From contig CAPNDH010000006.1 of assembly GCA_948664205.1 (NCBI GenBank), positions 1 to 36,241 of the forward strand: DNA of 36,241 nucleotides. The letters are read 5' to 3'. A program made the translations under genes and the position numbers. Under the pieces are notes generated by a model. The model was not told the DNA's origin. It ran no database searches and saw nothing but the letters and a program-made list of their open reading frames with translations. The stretch is from an uncultured Clostridia bacterium. Its GTDB lineage: Bacteria > Bacillota > Clostridia > TANB77 > CAG-508. Position 1 is the first letter of the stretch, and each line of letters starts with the position of its first letter. This document shows positions 32,209 through 36,241 of the stretch, one piece after another.

Positions 32209-32369
32209 GCTACTGTAGCTCAGTTGGTAGATGCTGTAGCTGTTCGAACGAATGTTAAGTTAGCTGTTCGAACGAAGTGAGTTACAGATAACTTATGCGT
32301 AACGAAGTGAAGAAGAGTTACAGCTTCAGTATGCGTAGCGAAGCGAAGAAGCTTGCGACAGCCAGTAGT
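32209..32369 (+). other. tRNA-like locus with interior replaced by 36-nt repeats
   Basis: The first 23 bases (32209-32231) are identical to the start of the tRNA-Thr at 32405: acceptor 5' strand, D stem and D loop. The identity then stops. At 32363-32369 a CAGTAGT can close the acceptor stem with GCTACTG (one G-U pair). Between them lie TAGCTGTTCGAACGAA twice (32237-32252, 32261-32276) and two 36-nt repeats starting GTTACAG (32281-32316, 32317-32352), each ending in CGAAGNGAAGAAG. Anticodon and T arm are gone, so it is not a working tRNA. It is either a broken tRNA with inserted repeats or a tRNA-capped structured RNA. It lies in the 307-bp gap between ftsY and tRNA-Thr. Confidence 0.7.
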
Positions 32370-32404
32370 AAATTAATCACATAGAAAAATTTTAAATAAA
32401 ATAC

Positions 32405-32480
32405 GCTACTGTAGCTCAGTTGGTAGAGCAACAGATTCGTAACCTGTAGGTCGGGAGTTCGATTCTCCCCAGTAGCTCCA
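32405..32480 (+). tRNA. tRNA-Thr (anticodon CGT)
   Basis: The acceptor GCTACTG (32405-32411) pairs with CAGTAGC (32470-32476). The D arm is GCTC-AGTTGGTA-GAGC. The anticodon arm has loop TTCGTAA, anticodon CGT. The T arm is GGGAG-TTCGATT-CTCCC, then discriminator T and encoded CCA (32478-32480). The last anticodon-stem pair is A-C. It would read ACG codons. A terminator follows at 32489. Confidence 0.93.
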
Positions 32481-32488
32481 ATTTATAG

Positions 32489-32518
32489 CAACTTACGAAC
32501 TATAAAGTTTGTAGGTTG
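32489..32518 (+). terminator. Terminator of tRNA-Thr
   Basis: CAACTTACGAACT and AGTTTGTAGGTTG form a 13-bp stem (two G-U pairs) with a 4-nt loop. T6 follows on the plus strand. Confidence 0.85.
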
Positions 32519-32572
32519 TTTTTTCATATCTATAATTAAAATGTTCTCTTTCCAGAAAGGAGGACATTTTTT

Positions 32573-32857
32573 ATGTTTAAGTTTGCAATAATACAAGAAC
32601 TAAAACCAAATGATGAAATACTAGAAATTATTAAAGATTATAATTATACAGTTAAAAATAGCAAAATTAAGCACTTAAAAGCTACTAACCTACAATTTAT
32701 AGAACCAACTGAATATTTAATTACATATCCATCTACTCTTACTATTTACGAATATAAAGTAAATGAAATAACTAATAAAAACTTTTACATTAAAGAATAT
32801 AAGCAAAAGTATAATCTCAAAGAAATTAAACAAATTCTCATAAAATTAAAAATTTAA
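32573..32857 (+). CDS. Hypothetical protein, 94 aa
   Basis: A lysine- and asparagine-rich soluble protein opening with MFKFAIIQELKPNDEILEII; no membrane helix. AAAGGAGG lies upstream of the ATG. It stands alone between tRNA-Thr and the recombinase. No motif is recognised, and it may belong to the mobile segment. A 230-bp gap follows, holding only AT-rich sequence and a CAGTTTT/AAAACTG inverted repeat. Confidence 0.65.
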   Translation: MFKFAIIQELKPNDEILEIIKDYNYTVKNSKIKHLKATNLQFIEPTEYLITYPSTLTIYEYKVNEITNKNFYIKEYKQKYNLKEIKQILIKLKI

Positions 32858-33090
32858 CTTTCTATTTTGCAGTTTTATAAAAAATTTAAAAACCAGCTTG
32901 CAAAACTGTGTTTTAGTTAGGAAACATATGAGAAAACAAAAAAATTTATAAATTTTTTCCTAAACTAGGGGGGCGAAAATGCATTTTTCTGAGCAAACAT
33001 ATAGAGGGGGAAAAATTTTTTCAAGTTTTTTTACAATTTTGGTATACAAAACCATAAAAAATTTACAGGTAAAGTAGGAGGTAATATTTT

Positions 33091-34875
33091 ATGAGATGTG
33101 GAATTTATGTAAGAGTATCAACAGATGACCAAAGAGATAATGGTTATTCTATTGATTCACAGTTACGAATGATAAAAGAATATTGCGAGAAAAACAATTA
33201 TGATATTGTAGATGTATACAATGATGCTGGACATTCTGGAAAAGACCTAATGAGACCAGAAATGCAAAGATTGCTAAAAGACATTAAATCGCACAAAATT
33301 GAAGTAATAGTTGCTATCAAAGTAGATAGATTAACTAGAAATAATTATGATGGCTTTTGGTTTTTAAATTATTGTGAAGAACATGATGTCAAAATAGAAT
33401 TAATACTCGAGCTTTATGATGTATCTACCGCAAATGGTGAAATGATATTTGGAATGAACTTAGTATTTGGACAAAGAGAAAGAAAAGAAATTGGAGCAAG
33501 AACAAAGCGAGCTATGGAAGAAATGGCATTAGAAAAGGTGCACCCAGCTAAAGCACCTTATGGCTATACTAGAAATAGTGAGACTGGACATTTAGAAATA
33601 GAGCCTATTGAAGCACAAGTAATTAAAGAAATATTTAAACTATGTAAACAAGGCAAATCAACTAGAAATATTGCAATGACAATGAAAGATAATAATGCTT
33701 ATTTAAAAACAGGAAAATGGACAAGTGATAGAGTTTATAAGATACTTACCAATTCTATTTATATTGGTATATTCGAGTATGGCAAATATTGCAGAAAACC
33801 ACAAGATATTTTAAGAGTTGAAAATTATTGTGAGCCAATTATAGATATGGAAACATGGAATATCACGAGAAAAGTATTAGAAAGAAATAAACACTCAAAT
33901 TATGGAGAACATATCCACTTATTTACTGGTATTGTAAGATGTCCTACTTGTGGTAAAATACTGTCTTCTACTAATTCTTTTAAATATAGTGGAACACCAA
34001 AAGAAAAAGTATATTATCATTTAACTTGCAAAAATCCTAATTGTAAATCAAAAGGCATACATTATAGTTCAGATAAAATAGAAGAAAATTTAACACGAAT
34101 TTTGAATGAATTAACAAGATATATATATGATATGGATAATGAAATTATAGTATGCAATTCTACCAAAACAAAAGATATTAAAGACATAGAGAAATCTATT
34201 GAAAAACTAAAAATGCAAGAGAAAAAATTAGTAGATTTATATTTAAGTTCTACCTTAAATGTTGAAACTATTAATAATAAAAATGATGCAATCAAAAAAG
34301 AAATTGAAAACTTAAATAAGAAAAAGCAACAGATTAATCCCAATAATGATTATAAAGAATATACAATAGAACTATTAAAAAAGTTAGATTGTGATATTGA
34401 GAACAATGAAGTTGTCTTTCAAAACAGATTAGGTTTTGCATTTATTTTTGATAGATTAAATAGAAAATCTAAAAAAGAATTGATTAGAAGATTAATTGAT
34501 ACAATCGAAATTAAGAGAGATAAAAACTACAATATTGAGATAACTAATATTAAATTTACAGAAGAATTTATCTCAAAAAGTAGCAAAGATTATATAGAAT
34601 ATCTATATGAAATATTACAAAATAACAACATCGGTTTTATTTATAAAGAAGCAATTAACAAACAAGAATTAGAAAAATTACAAGAAGATTATTTTGTATT
34701 TTCTAATACAAAAATCGCAAATAATGAATATGATAATGCTACTTTAACAATATATAATGAATTGCTAAAACAGAACTTTTATGAAAATGGAATTATAAAT
34801 TGTCCATATATTGAGGACGAAAATGTAGTAGATTACTTAACGTTAATACCAATAATTCCATCAGAAATTGCATAA
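33091..34875 (+). CDS. Large serine recombinase
   Basis: The 594-aa protein starts with the resolvase/invertase catalytic domain: RCGIYVRVSTDDQRDNGYSI, with nucleophile Ser10, then DVYNDAGHSGKDLMRPEMQ, VAIKVDRLTRN and an RTKRAMEEMA helix. The recombinase domain follows (about 160-260, APYGYTRN, KGKSTRNIA-type helices, RVYKILTNSIYIG). Then come a zinc ribbon (CPTCGKILSS...CKNPNCK) and a coiled coil (about 365-430). This is the layout of large serine integrases, which insert or excise DNA at att sites. AGGAGG is its ribosome site. It is probably the integrase of an element extending past the right edge. The target could be the nearby tRNA locus, but no att core is proven. Confidence 0.93.
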   Translation: MRCGIYVRVSTDDQRDNGYSIDSQLRMIKEYCEKNNYDIVDVYNDAGHSGKDLMRPEMQRLLKDIKSHKIEVIVAIKVDRLTRNNYDGFWFLNYCEEHDVKIELILELYDVSTANGEMIFGMNLVFGQRERKEIGARTKRAMEEMALEKVHPAKAPYGYTRNSETGHLEIEPIEAQVIKEIFKLCKQGKSTRNIAMTMKDNNAYLKTGKWTSDRVYKILTNSIYIGIFEYGKYCRKPQDILRVENYCEPIIDMETWNITRKVLERNKHSNYGEHIHLFTGIVRCPTCGKILSSTNSFKYSGTPKEKVYYHLTCKNPNCKSKGIHYSSDKIEENLTRILNELTRYIYDMDNEIIVCNSTKTKDIKDIEKSIEKLKMQEKKLVDLYLSSTLNVETINNKNDAIKKEIENLNKKKQQINPNNDYKEYTIELLKKLDCDIENNEVVFQNRLGFAFIFDRLNRKSKKELIRRLIDTIEIKRDKNYNIEITNIKFTEEFISKSSKDYIEYLYEILQNNNIGFIYKEAINKQELEKLQEDYFVFSNTKIANNEYDNATLTIYNELLKQNFYENGIINCPYIEDENVVDYLTLIPIIPSEIA

Positions 34876-34954
34876 AGTAGTTTGAAAATTTTATAGAAAA
34901 TGAACTCAAAAATAGTACAAGAAAAAATGTAAATTTTTAAAACTTAAAAATTCT

Positions 34955-35039
34955 TGTCCTAGCAAGCACTGCATTTGTATTCCCGCAAATGCAAATTGCT
35001 GTCCCAGCAAGCACTGAATTTGTACTCCCGCACAAATTC
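34955..35039 (+). repeat. Two tandem 45-nt repeats with covarying hairpins
   Basis: Unit 1 (34955-34999) and unit 2 (from 35000) both begin TGTCCNAGCAAGCACTG and contain TCCCGC in the loop. Unit 1 folds GCATTTG (34971-34977) with CAAATGC (34986-34992); unit 2 folds GAATTTGT (35016-35023) with ACAAATTC (35032-35039). The stem sequences differ but both stay paired. They lie between the recombinase and the frameshifted gene. Confidence 0.75.
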
Positions 35040-35108
35040 AAAAATGGGTTTTGCACCCCATACCCCAAAAAGTAGTAAAAAAATCAAAATTGAAAGGAAT
35101 AAAAAATT

Positions 35109-35368
35109 ATGAATGATGAAAAATTAAATTATGTAGTAGATATGATAAAAGATATGGACTTAGAAAATAAATTAAGGCTAGCAATATGTATGTGTGATAA
35201 TTACAGCCATACTAATTTAAATATGATAAAAAAGAAATGTATAAACAATTTGATAGTTTGCTAAAAGAAATTAATATAGAATATAGAACAACTACTATTA
35301 ACTTTGCAAATTACCCTTATATAATATTTGCTTCAGCTAAAATTATGGAAATGGATTCAACACAATAA
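35109..35368 (+). pseudogene. Small hypothetical protein with frame break at A AAA AAG
   Basis: The first frame begins MNDEKLNYVVDMIKDMDLEN at 35109 and runs into a stop at 35262-35264. Continuation in the -1 frame gives EMYKQFDSLLKEINIEYRTT to a stop at 35366-35368, together about 86 aa. The switch point is ATA AAA AAG AAA, in which A AAA AAG is in phase for -1 slippage. Either a missing A in the run (assembly error or mutation) or programmed frameshifting explains it. GAAAGGA lies upstream of the ATG. I do not recognise the family; it sits between recombinase and ORF6N protein. Confidence 0.6.
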
Positions 35369-35486
35369 AATAAAGTTGCATTATATCTTTTCAATAGTAT
35401 AAATTTTGAAATTAAAAATTGTAAAAGTCTTGACAACAAAGAACAAATGTTTTGGAATATATAAAGTAAGAAAAGGATGTGAAACT

Positions 35487-36241
35487 ATGGAAGAAAATGA
35501 ATTAGCAACTCAAAATGAATTAACAAATGAAGATATAAAAGGTTTAATATACACAATAAGAGGTAAACAAGTAATGCTAGATAATGATGTAGCTATGTTA
35601 TATCATTATGAAACTAAAAAACTAAATCAAGCAGTAAAAAGAAATATTGATAGGTTTCCAGAAAAATTCTGCTTTCAGCTAACGGAAGATGAGTTTTCAA
35701 ATTTAAGGTCACAAATTGTGACCTTAAACAAAAATAGTATAAATGAAAATTCTACAACACATTCTTTAAGGTCGCAAATTACGACCTTAAACGAGAATAT
35801 TGGTAGAGGTAAACACCGTAAATATCTCCCTTATGTGTTTACTGAACAAGGAATAGCTATGTTATCTGGGTTGCTAAAAAATGACATAGCTGTCCAAGTA
35901 AGTATACATATTATGGATGCTTTTGTGGAAATGAGAAAGTTCTTAATGATTAATGGACAAGTTTTTGAAAGATTAACAAGTATAGAATACAAATTATTAG
36001 AACATGATAAAAAATTTGATGAAGTCTTTAATCAATTACAACTGGAAGAAAATATCAAACAAAGGATATTTTTTGATGGTCAAATATATGATGCATACAG
36101 CTTAATTGTAGATATTATAAGAAGGGCAAATAACAAGATTTTGATTATAGATAATTATATTGATGATAGTGTTTTGAAAATGTTAACCAAAAAGAAAAAC
36201 AATGTGGAAGTAGTTATTCTAACATCAGACAAAAGCAATAT
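35487..36241 (+). CDS. ORF6N-domain protein, C-terminally truncated by window end
   Basis: The visible 251 residues include an ORF6N DNA-binding-type domain: IYTIRGKQVMLDNDVAMLYH (about 26-45), KRNIDRFPEKFCFQLTEDEF and LPYVFTEQGIAMLSGLLKND. A linker region and a second segment (FDGQIYDAYSLIVDIIRRANNKILIID), as seen in ORF6N proteins with a C-terminal phospholipase-D-like part, follow. Such proteins are common in phages and mobile elements. Inside are two LRSQI-TLN repeats encoded by palindromic DNA (35702-35728, 35765-35791). AAAGGAT precedes the ATG. It marks the segment as mobile or accessory. Confidence 0.87.
   Translation, partial: MEENELATQNELTNEDIKGLIYTIRGKQVMLDNDVAMLYHYETKKLNQAVKRNIDRFPEKFCFQLTEDEFSNLRSQIVTLNKNSINENSTTHSLRSQITTLNENIGRGKHRKYLPYVFTEQGIAMLSGLLKNDIAVQVSIHIMDAFVEMRKFLMINGQVFERLTSIEYKLLEHDKKFDEVFNQLQLEENIKQRIFFDGQIYDAYSLIVDIIRRANNKILIIDNYIDDSVLKMLTKKKNNVEVVILTSDKSN
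35702..35728. repeat. 27-bp palindrome in ORF6N gene, copy 1
   Basis: TTTAAGGTCACAA-A-TTGTGACCTTAAA is a perfect inverted repeat around a single base. It encodes LRSQIVTL. A degenerate second copy follows 63 bp later, in frame. Confidence 0.85.
35765..35791. repeat. 27-bp palindrome in ORF6N gene, copy 2
   Basis: TTTAAGGTCG and CGACCTTAAA pair, with CAAATTA between. It has the same peptide (LRSQITTL) and phase as copy 1, but two matched base changes keep most of the symmetry. Confidence 0.8.

Noticed and set aside
32209..32231. Second functional tRNA-Thr gene
   Set aside because: Only the 5' third matches; anticodon and T arms are absent.
34062..34343. 93-aa minus-strand gene inside the recombinase
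   Set aside because: It is antisense to the coiled-coil part of the recombinase and has no start signal.

Overview
The window is about 36 kb of very AT-rich chromosome from a monoderm, Firmicutes-type bacterium, most likely an uncultured Clostridia-like lineage. The evidence is the strong AT bias, the Asp23/AmaP/DUF2273 envelope-stress genes, a UPF0182 protein, a LytR-CpsA-Psr protein, a sortase-type surface protein, GGAGG ribosome sites and sigma-A promoters. Most genes are on the minus strand.

Layout: (1) 1-1207: the 5' end of dxs and a polyprenol/phytol-kinase-like membrane protein, separated by repeats and a long hairpin element. (2) 1520-3051: a monocistronic vWA surface protein with an IPQTG anchor. 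(3) 3092-4562: enolase and tRNA-Gln(CTG). (4) 4686-5160: remains of a type III (ToxIN/AbiQ-like) toxin-antitoxin locus. (5) 5211-15114: an exopolysaccharide or wall-glycan operon (sugar-phosphate transferase, Wzy-like polymerase, three GT4 glycosyltransferases, hexapeptide acyltransferase, TupA-like ATP-grasp protein, Wzx-like flippase, broken glf end). A LytR-CpsA-Psr ligase lies just upstream. (6) 15203-17358: small genes, some orphan. (7) 17651-22200: the asp23-amaP-DUF2273-nusB-xseA-(lipid-anchored or membrane protein)-xseB-DUF212 cluster. (8) 22425-27533: an orphan beta-helix-like protein, priA-def-fmt, and another orphan gene. (9) 27593-32098: ftsY-UPF0182-pgsA. (10) 32168-36241: a disrupted tRNA-like locus and tRNA-Thr(CGT), then an accessory segment with a large serine recombinase, a frameshifted small gene and an ORF6N-domain protein cut by the window end.

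The spaces between genes carry a mosaic of short interspersed repeats: hairpins ending in CCCCTAC with matched changes in the two arms, ATTCACTATTC arrays, GGTTGGAAGTT repeats and CTTCGAAGAA palindromes. Three isolated plus-strand orphan genes (16307, 22425, 27330) share a near-identical promoter layout and each ends in a strong hairpin. Three reading-frame breaks (xseA start, priA Walker A, the small gene at 35109) are either assembly indels or real lesions. The last one sits on a canonical A AAA AAG slippery heptamer.

The most unusual signals are the tRNA-like locus whose interior is replaced by 36-nt repeats (32209-32369), the type III antitoxin remnant with a pseudoknot-like repeat, the shared-promoter orphan genes, the tandem covarying hairpins behind the recombinase, and the duplicated palindromes inside the ORF6N gene.
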